A stretch of 64,000 nucleotides of DNA. It comes from Candidatus Thiodiazotropha sp. (ex Myrtea sp. 'scaly one' KF741663) (lineage in GTDB: Bacteria; Pseudomonadota; Gammaproteobacteria; Chromatiales; Chromatiaceae). The position numbers and the translations under genes were made by a program. Below, piece by piece: positions 36,429-47,390 of the stretch. The stretch lies in assembly GCA_025655555.1 (NCBI GenBank), contig JAHXIQ010000005.1, positions 357,195-421,194 of the forward strand, in the 5' to 3' direction. The first letter of the stretch is position 1; the number at the start of each line of letters is the position of its first letter. The notes under the pieces are model-generated. The model saw only the letters and a program-made list of their open reading frames with translations, was not told the origin of the DNA and made no database searches.

Positions 36429-37943
36429 ATGTGCGGTATTGTGGGAATCGTCGGCAAGACCCCCGTCAATCAATCCCTCTATGATGCCTTGCTGGTGCTT
36501 CAGCACCGAGGCCAGGATGCCGCCGGGATTGTGACCTGTAATCAGGGGAAGCTCTTTCTACGAAAGGCGAATGGCTTGGCCCGGGATGTATTTCATACGC
36601 GTCACATGATGCGTTTGAAGGGTCGGATGGGATTGGGCCACGTTCGTTATCCAACGGCCGGAAACTCGTCTTCGTCAGAGGCTCAACCTTTCTACGTCAA
36701 CTCTCCCTATGGCATTACCCTGGCCCATAACGGGAACCTGACCAATGCCGAAGAGCTCACCAGAGATCTCTTCGTCGAAGATTTGCGGCATATCAACACC
36801 TCTTCGGATTCTGAAATTCTACTCAATATTTTTGCGCATGAACTGCAGATGCAGAACAAATTGCGTATTGCCCCCGAAGATATCTTCAGGGCAGTGGCAG
36901 GCGTACATCGCCGTTGTCGGGGCGGTTATGCTGCTGTCGCCATGATACCCAACGTGGGCCTGATCGGTTTTCGTGATCCGAATGCCATCCGGCCGATTGT
37001 CTATGGTAAGCGGGAAACCGATCTGGGCACCGAATATATGATTGCCTCAGAGAGTGTCGCCCTTGATGCGCTCGGTTTTGAACGGGTACGGGATTTGGAG
37101 CCGGGAGAGGCGATTTTTATCAGCAAAGAGGGGCGGTTTCATGCACAGCAGTGTGCAGCCAATCCGGTCAAGTCGCCCTGTATCTTCGAATTTGTCTATT
37201 TCGCCCGCCCCGACTCGGTTATCGATAACATCTTCGTCCACAAGGCACGTTCCCGCATGGGTAAGAAGATGGCAAAGAAAATTCAGCGGGAGTGGCCCGA
37301 TCACGATATCGATGTGGTGATTCCTATTCCGGATACCAGCCGTACAGCGGCGCTCGTGCTGGCCAATGTATTGGGTGTGCGATACAGAGAGGGTTTTATA
37401 AAGAATCGTTATATCGGCCGTACCTTCATCATGCCCGGGCAGACAGTGCGGAAAAAATCCGTGCGTCAAAAGCTCAATGCCATCGATCTGGAGTTCAAGG
37501 GTAAGAATGTACTGCTGGTCGATGATTCTGTCGTTCGCGGCACCACATCCCAGCAGATCGTCCAGATGGCGCGTGACGCAGGTGCGAAGCGGGTCTATTT
37601 TGCGTCAGCGGCGCCTCCTGTGAGGTATCCGAATGTTTATGGTATCGATATGCCGGCAGCCAGCGAGCTGGTGGCACATGACAGGACAGAGGATGAGATA
37701 AGGGAGATTATCGGCGCCGATCGGATGATCTACCAGGATCTTCAGGACTTGATAGATGCGGTCTATAAGAAAGGTAAAAGCGATATCGAACGCTTTGATT
37801 GTTCTGTTTTTAATGGCGAGTATGTGACGGGTGATGTGAGTAACACCTACCTGGAGCAACTGGAGCTGCTTCGGAACGATGGTGCAAAAAACCAAGACGA
37901 TTCGGCTGATAGGAGCATGCTTGATCTGCACAATGATGCCTGA
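36429..37943 (+). CDS. purF: Amidophosphoribosyltransferase
   Basis: 504 residues. It begins [10 protein letters not shown] with the catalytic N-terminal Cys2 after Met removal. The glutaminase domain has [14 protein letters not shown] and [13 protein letters not shown]; the phosphoribosyltransferase domain shows [19 protein letters not shown], the PRPP-binding signature. The enzyme transfers glutamine nitrogen to PRPP, the first step of purine synthesis. I set the start at the ATG at 36429 because Cys must be residue 2; the frame itself is open 63 nt further upstream. Confidence 0.97.
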   Translation: MCGIVGIVGKTPVNQSLYDALLVLQHRGQDAAGIVTCNQGKLFLRKANGLARDVFHTRHMMRLKGRMGLGHVRYPTAGNSSSSEAQPFYVNSPYGITLAHNGNLTNAEELTRDLFVEDLRHINTSSDSEILLNIFAHELQMQNKLRIAPEDIFRAVAGVHRRCRGGYAAVAMIPNVGLIGFRDPNAIRPIVYGKRETDLGTEYMIASESVALDALGFERVRDLEPGEAIFISKEGRFHAQQCAANPVKSPCIFEFVYFARPDSVIDNIFVHKARSRMGKKMAKKIQREWPDHDIDVVIPIPDTSRTAALVLANVLGVRYREGFIKNRYIGRTFIMPGQTVRKKSVRQKLNAIDLEFKGKNVLLVDDSVVRGTTSQQIVQMARDAGAKRVYFASAAPPVRYPNVYGIDMPAASELVAHDRTEDEIREIIGADRMIYQDLQDLIDAVYKKGKSDIERFDCSVFNGEYVTGDVSNTYLEQLELLRNDGAKNQDDSADRSMLDLHNDA

Positions 37944-37952
37944 AGAAGACTA

Positions 37953-37984
37953 GGGCCACATAGGATCTTGTGTGTGCTTGGCCC
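37953..37984. terminator. Hairpin between convergent purF and TauD-family gene
   Basis: GGGCCA (37953-37958) pairs with TGGCCC (37979-37984); a TG/CA extension may add to the stem. It sits 9 nt after the purF stop in a convergent gap. No T run follows, so it is a weak call. Confidence 0.35.
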
Positions 37985-37985
37985 G

Positions 37986-38870
37986 CTAACAGCCATCGAT
38001 TCGATCAAAGTAGCGCGCCCGATAGAGTAGCCGGCTATTATCCCCATCACTGAATCCGTCACGGGTATGTAGCACATTGTTGGAGATCAGGCCCTGTCCG
38101 GCCTCGAGTTTGCCCCTAAAGTGCCAGGGTGACGGAGTTTTCAGGACACTTTTCAAAAAATCGACAGCCTCTGTCAGGAGTGGGTCTTCCAGCCACTCGA
38201 TGCTCCGGCTTCTGTCCGTATAACGCATATGGAGATGACCATCGGGATAGATGGCAAACACCGGGCCTGTTCGGGACGGCCTGATCTCTTCTCCTTCGAC
38301 TTCGTTTGCCGGGATGGTCATTGCGCGGGGATGCATCAGGGCGCGAATATAGTCCGGGTTTTCGTCCCTGATCCGCAGATAGACGATTTCATGATCCAAT
38401 AACTCATTCTCACCACCCTCATCGGCGGGTTGCACACAGTGCAGCAGCAGACCGTGAATCTGCTGGTCGAGTGGGTTGTAATAGCCATCCGTATGCCAGG
38501 CGATCGGTCGATTGGAGTAGGGGATATAGCCCTGCCTCAAGGCATCGGACTGGACGGTCAGTGAGGTGATTGCATCATTGTCGGCACACATGTTGTGATC
38601 AAGGTGCTCGAGACCGAAGTTTAGACCTAGACTGCGAATGATATCTTTGTCGCTGTCGTGTCCTGATAAACCTGCCCAGATAGCCATGTTAGACTTTTGG
38701 CAAAGTGATAGCAGTCTATCGCGCTCAGCAGGTGTGAGTTGCCTGGGATCACCAATTTCAACTACCAAATCGTCAAGATTCTGTGGGTAATGGGACAGCT
38801 TAGTCGCTTTCCAGCGGTCAAAGGCCTGCCGGTTTTCTGGATAGAATGGACTCTCGTTTAATAACTGCAT
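37986..38870 (-). CDS. TauD/TfdA-family dioxygenase
   Basis: 294 residues. The iron-binding facial triad is WHTDGYYNP (His and Asp) and VLHTRDGF (distal His), and the 2-oxoglutarate arginine is in SRLLYRARYF. These Fe(II)/2-oxoglutarate enzymes hydroxylate substrates such as taurine or carnitine precursors, but the N-terminal region does not point to taurine. It is convergent with purF. The substrate cannot be inferred from neighbours. Confidence 0.8.
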   Translation of the reverse strand: MQLLNESPFYPENRQAFDRWKATKLSHYPQNLDDLVVEIGDPRQLTPAERDRLLSLCQKSNMAIWAGLSGHDSDKDIIRSLGLNFGLEHLDHNMCADNDAITSLTVQSDALRQGYIPYSNRPIAWHTDGYYNPLDQQIHGLLLHCVQPADEGGENELLDHEIVYLRIRDENPDYIRALMHPRAMTIPANEVEGEEIRPSRTGPVFAIYPDGHLHMRYTDRSRSIEWLEDPLLTEAVDFLKSVLKTPSPWHFRGKLEAGQGLISNNVLHTRDGFSDGDNSRLLYRARYFDRIDGC

Positions 38871-38949
38871 GGTAGTGATTTTCGCAGATTGTCTTAACTA
38901 TTGGTATTATCCGTGAATAACTCTCCATTTCAAAGTGAGGCTGATTTGT

Positions 38950-39426
38950 ATGCATAGTGTAGCCAAACGTCCGGTTCTACCGAAACCACTGGCATTGCCG
39001 CTGAAATTACTACCCAAGCGGCTGCATGGATTTGCGCTCAGTAAAATACTAAACCAGGTGTTCAGGCAGGAGATGCAAGAGGGGGAACTCGATTTTCTGG
39101 AATCAAAAACAATTCGTATTTGTGTTAGCGATGCGGATATCAGTTACCGGGTGACAATGAATCAAGGTGTTTTCGTGGAATCCGGTTCTCAATCTGTTGA
39201 TCTGACGATAACAGGGACTGTTTATGACTATCTACTGTTGATTACCAATCGCGAAGATCCGGATACGCTCTTTTTTCAGCGCTATTTAAAGATGGATGGT
39301 GATACCGGTCTGGGTGTCCATCTGAAAAATATGCTGGCAGCCGTTGAACTGGACCAGTTACCGTTACCGAAGCGCTTCAAGCCGACTGTTGACCGGTTTT
39401 TGTCCGTTTACGAAAGGTTTGCCTGA
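38950..39426 (+). CDS. ubiT: UbiT: SCP2-domain accessory factor of anaerobic ubiquinone synthesis
   Basis: 158 residues from MHSVAKRPVLPKPL. The SCP2 sterol-carrier fold has the segments LDFLESKTIRICVSDADISYR, DLTITGTVYDYLLLITNREDPDTLFFQR, and MDGDTGLGVHLKNML. UbiT binds ubiquinone intermediates and works with the UbiU-UbiV hydroxylase complex without O2. GAGG lies 9 nt before the ATG. In E. coli ubiT is next to ubiUV; here it is ~7 kb away. It converges on murI, overlapping by 19 nt. Confidence 0.88.
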   Translation: MHSVAKRPVLPKPLALPLKLLPKRLHGFALSKILNQVFRQEMQEGELDFLESKTIRICVSDADISYRVTMNQGVFVESGSQSVDLTITGTVYDYLLLITNREDPDTLFFQRYLKMDGDTGLGVHLKNMLAAVELDQLPLPKRFKPTVDRFLSVYERFA

Positions 39427-40217
39427 TCTGGCATGACATCAACCTGAGCTTTTGTCTCCCACATCCGGTTGAGGAGTTGTTGCATCTCATCCAGTGGTCC
39501 AGTACACCAGAAGCGTTCCCCTGCGGGTGACAGTGAGTCATTTAACAGTGCTTCTTCTTCCAGTCGTCGGCGAAGTTGAGCAGCAACTGCAAGGCCCGTA
39601 TCGATGATATTAACACCAGCACCGGCGACCTGTTGAATGCTTTCCTTGAGAAACGGATAGTGTGTGCACCCTAGCACCAGTGTGTCGATGTCTCTCTCAA
39701 GTAGTGGATCCAGGGTTTGTTGAATTAGAGGTAAACTGGCAGGTCCACTGAGTTGGCCGCTTTCAATCCATTCAACCCATCCATGACAAGGCTTGATGAA
39801 TAAATCAACACCGTTTGCGTGCCGTTCTAAAAGTATTCTGAATTTTCCGCTATCTAGCGTTCCCTCGGTAGCCAATACGCCAATATTGCCGTTTTTACTA
39901 TGATGAATGGCAGGTTTTACACCGGGCTCCATGCCTATTATCGGAATGGGAAATTGATCGCGTAGTAGACTGACGGCAGCTGCAGTGGCGGTGTTACAGG
40001 CAACAACGATGGCCTTGGTCTGTTGCTTGAGCAGAAAATGAGAGATTATTTGAGCGCGAGCCTTTATGGCATTATCGCTTTTATTTCCGTAAGGGATATG
40101 CCTTCGGTCGGCGACATAGATTAAATGCTCGTGGGGGAGTGATTCGCGGATATGCCTGAGAACGGAAAGGCCGCCTACACCAGAATCGAATATACCAATG
40201 GGAAAATTTGATGACAT
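39408..40217 (-). CDS. murI: Glutamate racemase
   Basis: 269 residues. The first motif is IGIFDSGVGGLSVL with the Asp-Ser proton relay, the catalytic cysteines are in VVACNTATA and LVLGCTHYPF, and the IPYGNKS segment is present. It makes D-glutamate for peptidoglycan. Its 3' end overlaps the 3' end of ubiT by 19 nt on the opposite strand. It is upstream of nothing else in its operon; a 50-nt gap separates it from the hybrid kinase gene. Confidence 0.95.
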   Translation of the reverse strand: MSSNFPIGIFDSGVGGLSVLRHIRESLPHEHLIYVADRRHIPYGNKSDNAIKARAQIISHFLLKQQTKAIVVACNTATAAAVSLLRDQFPIPIIGMEPGVKPAIHHSKNGNIGVLATEGTLDSGKFRILLERHANGVDLFIKPCHGWVEWIESGQLSGPASLPLIQQTLDPLLERDIDTLVLGCTHYPFLKESIQQVAGAGVNIIDTGLAVAAQLRRRLEEEALLNDSLSPAGERFWCTGPLDEMQQLLNRMWETKAQVDVMPDQANLS

Positions 40218-40267
40218 TGAAGGGTTCAGTGTGATTAAGTGATAGTGCTTCGATCCAGACAGGATAA

Positions 40268-43024
40268 TTACAGGGTTGAAGAATCGTTTTTATATTTCAA
40301 TAAGCGTTCAATTTCAATGCTAAGTTTTTTTAGATATCGTTTGAACAGTTCATTGGATTCATTTCGGCAGGCGGCATGTATCTGCTGCACGGAATAATCG
40401 AGCGCAGGTACTCCACACGAAGTCGTTGATCCGTGAAGTTTGTGGCATATTTCTCTTAGCGTCGACCAGTCCTCCTCATTATGAGAGATTTTCATCGATT
40501 CAAGTGTTGAAGGGAGCTCACTTATTAGTTGTCTGAACATTTCATCAGCTAGTTTTTTGTCACCGCCAGTGACTGAGAGTGCCTTTTCGAGATCCCTGCT
40601 AGGTAAGGATTCGGGAATCAGAAGTGTGTTTTGATGGCATTGTTGAAATTGATGAAGTTGGTTGGATGCTGGCGTTTGCTGAGTTAATACAGATTCAATA
40701 GTGCTCCACATCTGCTGTTCCTCAATGGGTTTCAGGAGGTATCCGTCCATCTGAGACTCCTTGATCTGAGCGCGAGTTGAGGGGACTGCATCAGCCGTTA
40801 GTGCAACAATAGGTACGTGTATTCCATGAGTTTCATTTTCCCGTATCTTACATGCGGCAGATGTTCCCTTCATGCCGGGCATATGAATGTCCATGATAAT
40901 GAGGTCGAAATCAGTTGCTGTCGCAAACGCAACCGCTTCTATGCCATCACTAGCAGCAGTGACAAGCGCACCCTTATCACGCATGAGCGTGCTGATAAGT
41001 TTAAGATTGATCTCGTTATCGTCAACAACAAGTACTTTTCTGTTCTGGATTAGATTTCTATGCTGATCGTCTGCATGGTGGGTTGTAATGGTATGTGTGG
41101 ATTTTCCGACTAAGAATATATCGGAAAGTGACTGTTTTAGTGTGGCTGTAGTAATGGGCTTTGGTAAGTACCAATCACCACTCAGGGATTGATATTGATC
41201 GATTATTGTTTTTTCAGTTGCACTCATTAAAACCAAGAGTGGTATCCAGCAATTTTCCCTCAGGCGATTTATCTCCTGCTCTGCAACACCGGATTTGATT
41301 TCGTCATGTCCAAAACCGAGTATGATGAGGTCTACAGATGGAGAAGGTGAAATCGGAAAATGCGAAATAGTGACCTTGATGCCAAATTTCTCTAACCGAT
41401 GCTGTATTGATAGTCTCGATAGTTTTACTGTGTCAGCGAGTATGACATGTTTTCCTAAAAAGAGGGGGGGGTGAGGTGTTTCATCTGTGGTGCTTTTATC
41501 GGCAACGATAAGCGGTATTTCCACGATAAAGCTTGAGCCTGTTCCCAGGGTGCTGATTAGCTTGATATCCCCGCCCATTGACTGCGCAAGTTTTTTGCAT
41601 ATGCTGAGCCCCAGTCCGGTGCCGCCATATGTACGACTGGTTGAGGAGTCAGCTTGCTGGAATGTTTCAAAGAGATTGGCCTGAACTTTTTTGCTGATAC
41701 CAATGCCTGTATCGCTAACACTAAATTTTAGTGTTTTATTTTCTTGATAATCCTCATCAATAAGAACACGTACTATGACTTCACCTTGGTGAGTGAATTT
41801 AATGGCATTATTAATTAGGTTTACAAGTATTTGACGAATTCGTGTTTTATCACCTATGAGAGATTCCGGAACATCAGAATATATCAGAAGGATTAGTTCT
41901 ATTGCTTTGTCATGAGCTGATGGTGCTAGTAACGCAATGGGCTCTTCGAAGCACTCAGTGACAGTAAACAAAGCTGTTTCAGGTTCAAGTTTTCCGTATT
42001 CCAGTTTTGAATAGTCCAGTATTTCATTAATAATTTCGAGTAAATTTGTTGCTGATTTAGAAATCGTGGTGACAAGGTCTACCTGTTTTTGGCTGAGATT
42101 GGTTTTTAAGAGTAAATTTGTAAAGCCTATTACCCCATTCATTGGTGTGCGAATTTCGTGACTCATATTGGCAAGAAACTCTGTCTTTGCCTGACTTGCT
42201 AATAGCGCACGTTTTTTTGCAAGATCGAGCTCTACATTTTGTACTTCAATAGCTTCCATGGTCTGAGTTAAATCGCTGGTTGCTTGGTCAATTTGTTGTT
42301 GCATGGTTTCGTGCGAGTGATAAATCTCATCTGCCATGGTATTAAAACCTTCTTCAAGGCTTCGTATTTCACCAGTAGACACTTCCGGTACACGTACTGA
42401 AAAGTCACCATCCCGCATTCTGATAACGGCTTGTGTTAAGCGAGTGATCGGTCGAATGATTCCTGTGCTGAGTGCAAGAGTGAAAATTGTTGTAATAAGA
42501 AGTCCGAAGCTCAACATTAATAGGGTGTTTCTTATGATGTTTCGGCGATTAATATTGAGCCTTGTCTTACTCATATAGACCGTTACTGTGCCCATGGTTC
42601 CGCTTTCTATTCGGCTATAGCCGGGTTGCTGCTCTGGATAGTCGGTTACTTCAATATCATCTGTGTTATAAATCGCGGAGGTTGAGAATTCAGCAAGTGT
42701 AAGTTGAGTGTCATTATTGGTCTTGCTGATATGGGTAAGAATGTCTCCTTTGTTATCGTATACCTTGATGCTGTGTACGTCCTGCTGAAGGAATATTGGT
42801 CTGAGACTCGAATCGAGAATGGTCTTGTCGCGGGTAAATATGCCGTAAACACTGATGGCGGCAGACTCACTGGCAATAGAATGTCCAAGCTCGTTAAACG
42901 ACTCGGAAAGTCTCGAGAGTTGAGATGATATAAGGTATGTTGTCAGGGTTACTGCAAGCAAAAATGCAGGCAGTATCCCGATGAGAAGTGCTTGGGTCCT
43001 GAGTGTGCTTGTATGCCGTATCAC
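40268..43024 (-). CDS. BarA-like hybrid sensor histidine kinase (HAMP-HisKA-HATPase-REC-Hpt)
   Basis: 918 residues. Two membrane helices (near 13-35 and 165-190) flank a ~130-residue periplasmic sensor domain. Next are HAMP, a coiled coil, HisKA with [19 protein letters not shown], HATPase ([28 protein letters not shown]), a first receiver-like module lacking a phosphoacceptor Asp ([10 protein letters not shown]), a true receiver ([26 protein letters not shown]), and a C-terminal Hpt ([12 protein letters not shown]). It overlaps the upstream substrate-binding protein gene by 4 nt, so the periplasmic protein likely feeds its sensor domain. The region is AT-rich compared with flanking genes. 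Confidence 0.88.
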   Translation of the reverse strand: MIRHTSTLRTQALLIGILPAFLLAVTLTTYLISSQLSRLSESFNELGHSIASESAAISVYGIFTRDKTILDSSLRPIFLQQDVHSIKVYDNKGDILTHISKTNNDTQLTLAEFSTSAIYNTDDIEVTDYPEQQPGYSRIESGTMGTVTVYMSKTRLNINRRNIIRNTLLMLSFGLLITTIFTLALSTGIIRPITRLTQAVIRMRDGDFSVRVPEVSTGEIRSLEEGFNTMADEIYHSHETMQQQIDQATSDLTQTMEAIEVQNVELDLAKKRALLASQAKTEFLANMSHEIRTPMNGVIGFTNLLLKTNLSQKQVDLVTTISKSATNLLEIINEILDYSKLEYGKLEPETALFTVTECFEEPIALLAPSAHDKAIELILLIYSDVPESLIGDKTRIRQILVNLINNAIKFTHQGEVIVRVLIDEDYQENKTLKFSVSDTGIGISKKVQANLFETFQQADSSTSRTYGGTGLGLSICKKLAQSMGGDIKLISTLGTGSSFIVEIPLIVADKSTTDETPHPPLFLGKHVILADTVKLSRLSIQHRLEKFGIKVTISHFPISPSPSVDLIILGFGHDEIKSGVAEQEINRLRENCWIPLLVLMSATEKTIIDQYQSLSGDWYLPKPITTATLKQSLSDIFLVGKSTHTITTHHADDQHRNLIQNRKVLVVDDNEINLKLISTLMRDKGALVTAASDGIEAVAFATATDFDLIIMDIHMPGMKGTSAACKIRENETHGIHVPIVALTADAVPSTRAQIKESQMDGYLLKPIEEQQMWSTIESVLTQQTPASNQLHQFQQCHQNTLLIPESLPSRDLEKALSVTGGDKKLADEMFRQLISELPSTLESMKISHNEEDWSTLREICHKLHGSTTSCGVPALDYSVQQIHAACRNESNELFKRYLKKLSIEIERLLKYKNDSSTL

Positions 43025-44013
43025 TTTTTTGGCGCCGTGTTGAGAATGTTTTTCACTTCACTTTCAGATGGAATGGTAATGCCAAGAGAGCGAGCAACAT
43101 CAAAATTGATCGAGACTGAAAAATATACTGCCTGCTCATTTTTTAATGTCACGAGATTTTCATTGAGTACATTAAATGCAGTTTCAGCGACCTGCGTGGC
43201 GATATTGTCTAAAGTGGTATAAACGGCTGCTATGGCGCCGGCTCTTACGTATGCAGAAGAGAAGCCAACAACAGGTATATTGTTTCTGTAAGAAGTCATC
43301 AATATATTAGAAATGGTTTTATTGTTGTGAATTCTTGAGTCTGGTATGGCGAGGAATACATCAATATCATCCAGCAGTCGGCTTAATTGCTTCCCTGTTT
43401 CGGTTGTATTCGTTACTACGCGTGTATTTAGTGTGAGCCCCATACTTTTTGCGGCGTCTCTTAACGGCTTTACAAGCGCTTCGTTAGATTCGTGAATCAG
43501 CAACCCAACGCGGTTGGCTCTTGGCAGGGTTGTGCTGATAAGTTCAAAATAGCGAGAATAAGGCTGGTCGATATAAACATCTATATTGCTGTGTTTTGAA
43601 ATGCCCTGCTTTTGAACAATGGAGCTCTGCTTGGGTAGCATGGCTCGAATAACTATATGGTTGCCACGATAGATCTGAGGTTGACTTGCTGCTTTAGTAC
43701 CAAAGGTGATGATAAGTTTAGCATCGGAATGGATATTAGAAATGTCAGTAAAAACAATCTTCTTAAAGTCCATATTCTGGCAGCTGTGATTTTCAGCTGT
43801 GCATTTATGTTTAATGAGACTTATAGTTTGATCGGCTGCTTGTTGATAGACGGAGCTGTCACCACTAAGAATTAGAAGGGTTTTGTTTGCCGGTTCGTTA
43901 GCGACAGATAAAGCAGATGTGAATGAGAATGCCAAGCAAATGGATAGCATAAGCCGACGCAAAAATAGCGACGATGCATCAGGCTTCCATGTTGAAAGGC
44001 GATCAGTTAGCAA
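43021..44013 (-). CDS. Periplasmic ABC-type substrate-binding protein (ABC_sub_bind-like) with no ABC transporter
   Basis: 330 residues with an N-terminal signal segment ([17 protein letters not shown], cleavage near ANEPANK). It has the repeat pattern of ABC_sub_bind-type proteins: [29 protein letters not shown], and [11 protein letters not shown] near the end. No permease or ATPase gene follows; instead a hybrid kinase overlaps its end by 4 nt, and a TonB receptor lies just upstream. A ligand-sensing rather than uptake role is inferred. The start is weak: TTG at 44013 with AAGGA touching it, or an ATG 21 residues in. Confidence 0.8.
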   Translation of the reverse strand: MLTDRLSTWKPDASSLFLRRLMLSICLAFSFTSALSVANEPANKTLLILSGDSSVYQQAADQTISLIKHKCTAENHSCQNMDFKKIVFTDISNIHSDAKLIITFGTKAASQPQIYRGNHIVIRAMLPKQSSIVQKQGISKHSNIDVYIDQPYSRYFELISTTLPRANRVGLLIHESNEALVKPLRDAAKSMGLTLNTRVVTNTTETGKQLSRLLDDIDVFLAIPDSRIHNNKTISNILMTSYRNNIPVVGFSSAYVRAGAIAAVYTTLDNIATQVAETAFNVLNENLVTLKNEQAVYFSVSINFDVARSLGITIPSESEVKNILNTAPKK

Positions 44014-44064
44014 TCCTTGTTACCTTGGTTATGAGTTGTGTAAATGAGTAACCCGAGTGTGGTG

Positions 44065-46248
44065 CTAAAACTCCAGTTTTGCTTGTAAGTAGGCATTCCT
44101 CTCCCATTTGTTTATGTAGGGAGCGGAGTTATAGAAATCAAGATTGTCATGATTTATGTTCTGGATAAGTAGGGAAATCTCTGCATCCTTACTGAATAGA
44201 TGAAAAGATTTTGACAAGCGAGCATCCCACCGGCTATAGCTTGGAATGTTGTCACCTTCGCCATACCAAGTGACATTGTCGGTAAAGTAGTATGCAGTAC
44301 TGATTTGAAAGCCTGAGCCAAAGCGGTGGCTTCCGAGAAAGCTGAAAGTATGAGAAGGGGCGCGTCTGTTTACATCGTTATCATGCTGTATTACGCCCTC
44401 ATTCTTCCAGGCTATTTCACGCCCTTCGGTATGTAGATAGCTATAACCGAAATATAGCAAATCTCTATGTGTTGGCTTGAAATGAGCATCAACTTCAATG
44501 CCTCGAATATCCGCTTCTCCATCATTGATGTAATTGACTGCACCTTCATGTATTAGCAAATTGAAGTTGTCAATCACGGTTGTGTCGGCAAGTCCTCTGT
44601 CAGGATCCGGAAAATCGAAATCCCGATATGAAATGATGATGTCGCGATATTTTTCCTTGAATATTTTGACATCTACGGTAACGCCGCTTTCATTAAAGTT
44701 CCCGTGGTAGCCGATTTCGAGGCTGTTAATGACTTGAGGGTCTAGGTCTTGTTGGGTTTTTATCCATGTGTTTATGTCATTAAGGGGTTCATCAAGAAAG
44801 ACAACGAAGTTGACATGCTCCTCGAATAATGTCGGCATTCGGTATGCACGTGATGAATTAATCCTAAATGTATTTTGCTTGTCGATATGAAAATTTACAG
44901 CACCACGGTAAGAAAAGAGTGGCGGTTCGCCTTCGAAGTCTTCCAGCATGCCGCCAACGTTAAATACCAAATCATTTTTTGCATACCATTCGCTGTTAGC
45001 AAAAATTCTAGCCTGGTCCCTTGTTATCGGCTCGTATTGGTGGAAATTTTGAATGCTTTTTGCTTCATCTCTACGTAGGCCGCCACCCCAGGCAAAGCGA
45101 AAATGGTCTGACGGTTTTAACGTCTGCTCGAATTCAAGATCATAACGGTGCGAAGATAGACCAAGCCAGGAAATGATAAATCGGCCATTATTGATATCAG
45201 CAGCACTAAGAAAATCGTTAAAATTGGCCGCACCCATCTGCATTGCAAAGAAATCGAGTCTCAGTGGCTCCGGTATGGCCTGTAGCTGTTCGAGGTCTAA
45301 AACCATGTCAGAGATAAGAGGTGATTCATATGCATCTTCGACTTTAAGGTGGTTGTGGTAGAACTGAACTTGGAAGTGGTTGGAGTCATTTTTATTGTGG
45401 AACCAGTTGAGCTGCTGAAAGTTGTAAGTGTTGTCTAGCTCCCTGACTTTTTGCAGGATATCTGAAAAACCCTCTTCATAAGTACCGCGGCTAGCACCAA
45501 GAATAATTTGTAGTTGATTGTCTCTATCAAGATCCTTATCACCATGAAAGTAAAATGAGCTTGTATCGTAGCTGTCTTCGCGCTCATGGAACCCATCACC
45601 CTCTTCATAAGAGGCAGAAAGCTTGTAGCTAAAGTCAGAAATTTGACTTGCATGCATACCGTGGATTCTTTTCCTTCCCGATTCCCCAATGGTTGAGATG
45701 ATTTTATTGCCATACGCATCGGCGGGGTGGTTAGTAATAATATTGATAACACCCGCATAGGCATTGGAGCCATATGCGGTTGCATTGGGTCCGCGAATAA
45801 CTTCAATGCGGTTGATATCATCCATGTCGATTGGCATATCAGCCCATGAAACACCCCCATATCCTGGGTCGTATATCGATCGGCCGTCTATCAGTACCTG
45901 CATGTCTCTAGCGTACTGATCGACAAGCCCATGATAGGAGGCTGTTGCTCTTGAGCCAGCGTAGAAACCAACGGTAAATCCGGGAACGAGTCTCAGAAGG
46001 TCTGGTATCGACATCGCGCCGCTGGCCTCAATCATCTCTTTGTTGATGATGGTCATTGCAGTCGGTACGTCTGCCAGAGGTTGTGCGAGTCGAGTTGCAC
46101 CGAGTGCTACAGGTAACTCATCAAAGAAATAGGCCTCAGAAACCACCTCAGGTTCGGCAGAAACCGTGACTGAATAGAGCAGTAGTAGTGACCAGAGAGA
46201 GTGGTGTATACCGTTTAATTTTACTATGAAGCGTTTCAAAGGATGCAT
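44065..46248 (-). CDS. TonB-dependent outer-membrane receptor
   Basis: 727 residues with a signal peptide (LWSLLLLYSVTVSA). The plug domain has DVPTAMTIINKEMIEASGA, SIPDLLRLVPGFTVG and the plug end RIEVIRGPNATAYGSNAYAG. The barrel ends with YLQAKLEF, a terminal aromatic as expected for BAM recognition. It resembles receptors for organic ligands or siderophores. It is the first gene of a three-gene set with a substrate-binding protein (51-nt gap) and a hybrid kinase. Ligand unknown. Confidence 0.9.
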   Translation of the reverse strand: MHPLKRFIVKLNGIHHSLWSLLLLYSVTVSAEPEVVSEAYFFDELPVALGATRLAQPLADVPTAMTIINKEMIEASGAMSIPDLLRLVPGFTVGFYAGSRATASYHGLVDQYARDMQVLIDGRSIYDPGYGGVSWADMPIDMDDINRIEVIRGPNATAYGSNAYAGVINIITNHPADAYGNKIISTIGESGRKRIHGMHASQISDFSYKLSASYEEGDGFHEREDSYDTSSFYFHGDKDLDRDNQLQIILGASRGTYEEGFSDILQKVRELDNTYNFQQLNWFHNKNDSNHFQVQFYHNHLKVEDAYESPLISDMVLDLEQLQAIPEPLRLDFFAMQMGAANFNDFLSAADINNGRFIISWLGLSSHRYDLEFEQTLKPSDHFRFAWGGGLRRDEAKSIQNFHQYEPITRDQARIFANSEWYAKNDLVFNVGGMLEDFEGEPPLFSYRGAVNFHIDKQNTFRINSSRAYRMPTLFEEHVNFVVFLDEPLNDINTWIKTQQDLDPQVINSLEIGYHGNFNESGVTVDVKIFKEKYRDIIISYRDFDFPDPDRGLADTTVIDNFNLLIHEGAVNYINDGEADIRGIEVDAHFKPTHRDLLYFGYSYLHTEGREIAWKNEGVIQHDNDVNRRAPSHTFSFLGSHRFGSGFQISTAYYFTDNVTWYGEGDNIPSYSRWDARLSKSFHLFSKDAEISLLIQNINHDNLDFYNSAPYINKWERNAYLQAKLEF

Positions 46249-46485
46249 ATTAATCCGCTCGTTTTATTACTGTGCCAAGCATTGAGTAAGGAACTGAACA
46301 TGTTGATATTTCTTAGAATAACCGCATTCAGGCGAGGACCGCCAGTCGTAGTTAAACACTGAGTAATGGGAGGAGGGTGTGTAATTTACCCATTCGCCGT
46401 GATATCACAACAAAATCGGGTGAATATTCACGGTGGCTGTGAGTAAAATCATCTTCTCTGCTGAACGAAGAATCTTTTTACAGAT

Positions 46486-47388
46486 TCATCTACTCGATGT
46501 AGAAATTTGCCTGAGTCCGGTTTCGCCGTGCCAATAGCCGTTACAGAAGCCAAGTGGTGCAAAGGGCTTGATATCCGGCGCTGTCTCTCCTCGGATTGAT
46601 CGACTAAAAGCCTCCACTATTTTATCTGTATGACGAAATTGTGGGCTGATGCGGAGAAAATCGACACCAATTTGGCGGAGTTCATCGATCTCAGGCAGCA
46701 GGTTGCAGGTCAGTGCGGATATCGTCTGAATCCCGTTCAGTGCCAGGAATGGCTGCTTTTCCTGTGTCGACAGCAGGCGTCCATCCGGGTAGTCGAGGCA
46801 TTTGTATTGGCAGTCATCCTTTGGCAGGTTGAAAGATCTCGCGGTGAAGCAGCGGGCTGACAGCGTTAAGGGCATACGCCCGTAGACAAAAACCTCTGTT
46901 TCAACCTCATCGGTTAGCGCGTCAAGTATCTGATGCAAAGTGGATTTTGAGAGTTCGACTGGTAATACCCAGCGCTTGAGACCCCGCTTGATGAGTACTT
47001 TCAGGGTTTCTGCATTGTAGATGTTAACAGTGGGGCCGGTGGCAAAGGGTACGCCCTGGCTGCTCAGTAGCTGGACTGCTGCCATATCGTTGGCTTCGAC
47101 TAAAAACTCCCCATTTTCACAAAGTTTTCGCAGCGTTTTCAGCTCGGACTCTGCCTCAAGCAATGAGAGTGTAGAGATCACGATCTCCTTGCCGGTATTT
47201 CGGCTCAACTCTCTGGCAAGGTCAACCCACTCCTCGGTACGCAGACTACGACGTTTGGAACAGACCGTTTCACCCAGATATATGGTATCGACCGGTGTTT
47301 GAGCCGCCTGTTGGTAAAATTCATAGAGATCATCCCGGGACCAATAGTAGAGTACCGGGCCGAGAGAGAGTTTTAGTGCTTGGTTCAT
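46486..47388 (-). CDS. ubiV: UbiV: O2-independent ubiquinone hydroxylation, U32 family Fe-S protein
   Basis: 300 residues from MNQALKLSLGPVLYYWSRDD, matching E. coli UbiV in the first segment (LGPVL-W, EFYQQAA, IYLGE-VCSKRR). Probable Fe-S cysteines are in VCSKRR, ARCFTARS and DDCQYKCLDYPDGR. UbiV forms a heterodimer with UbiU and hydroxylates ubiquinone precursors without oxygen. Its start is 2 nt after the ubiU stop (TAATGATG), so it is coupled; an ATG one codon upstream overlaps the stop. It is the last gene of the operon. Confidence 0.95.
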   Translation of the reverse strand: MNQALKLSLGPVLYYWSRDDLYEFYQQAAQTPVDTIYLGETVCSKRRSLRTEEWVDLARELSRNTGKEIVISTLSLLEAESELKTLRKLCENGEFLVEANDMAAVQLLSSQGVPFATGPTVNIYNAETLKVLIKRGLKRWVLPVELSKSTLHQILDALTDEVETEVFVYGRMPLTLSARCFTARSFNLPKDDCQYKCLDYPDGRLLSTQEKQPFLALNGIQTISALTCNLLPEIDELRQIGVDFLRISPQFRHTDKIVEAFSRSIRGETAPDIKPFAPLGFCNGYWHGETGLRQISTSSR

Positions 47389-47390
47389 CA

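Noticed and set aside
38871..38949. FNR box upstream of ubiT
   Set aside because: No TTGAT-N4-ATCAA-like sequence seen in the gap.
47030..47035. Additional repeat-family copy inside ubiV at TGTTAACAG
   Set aside because: Match limited to nine bases inside a conserved coding region.
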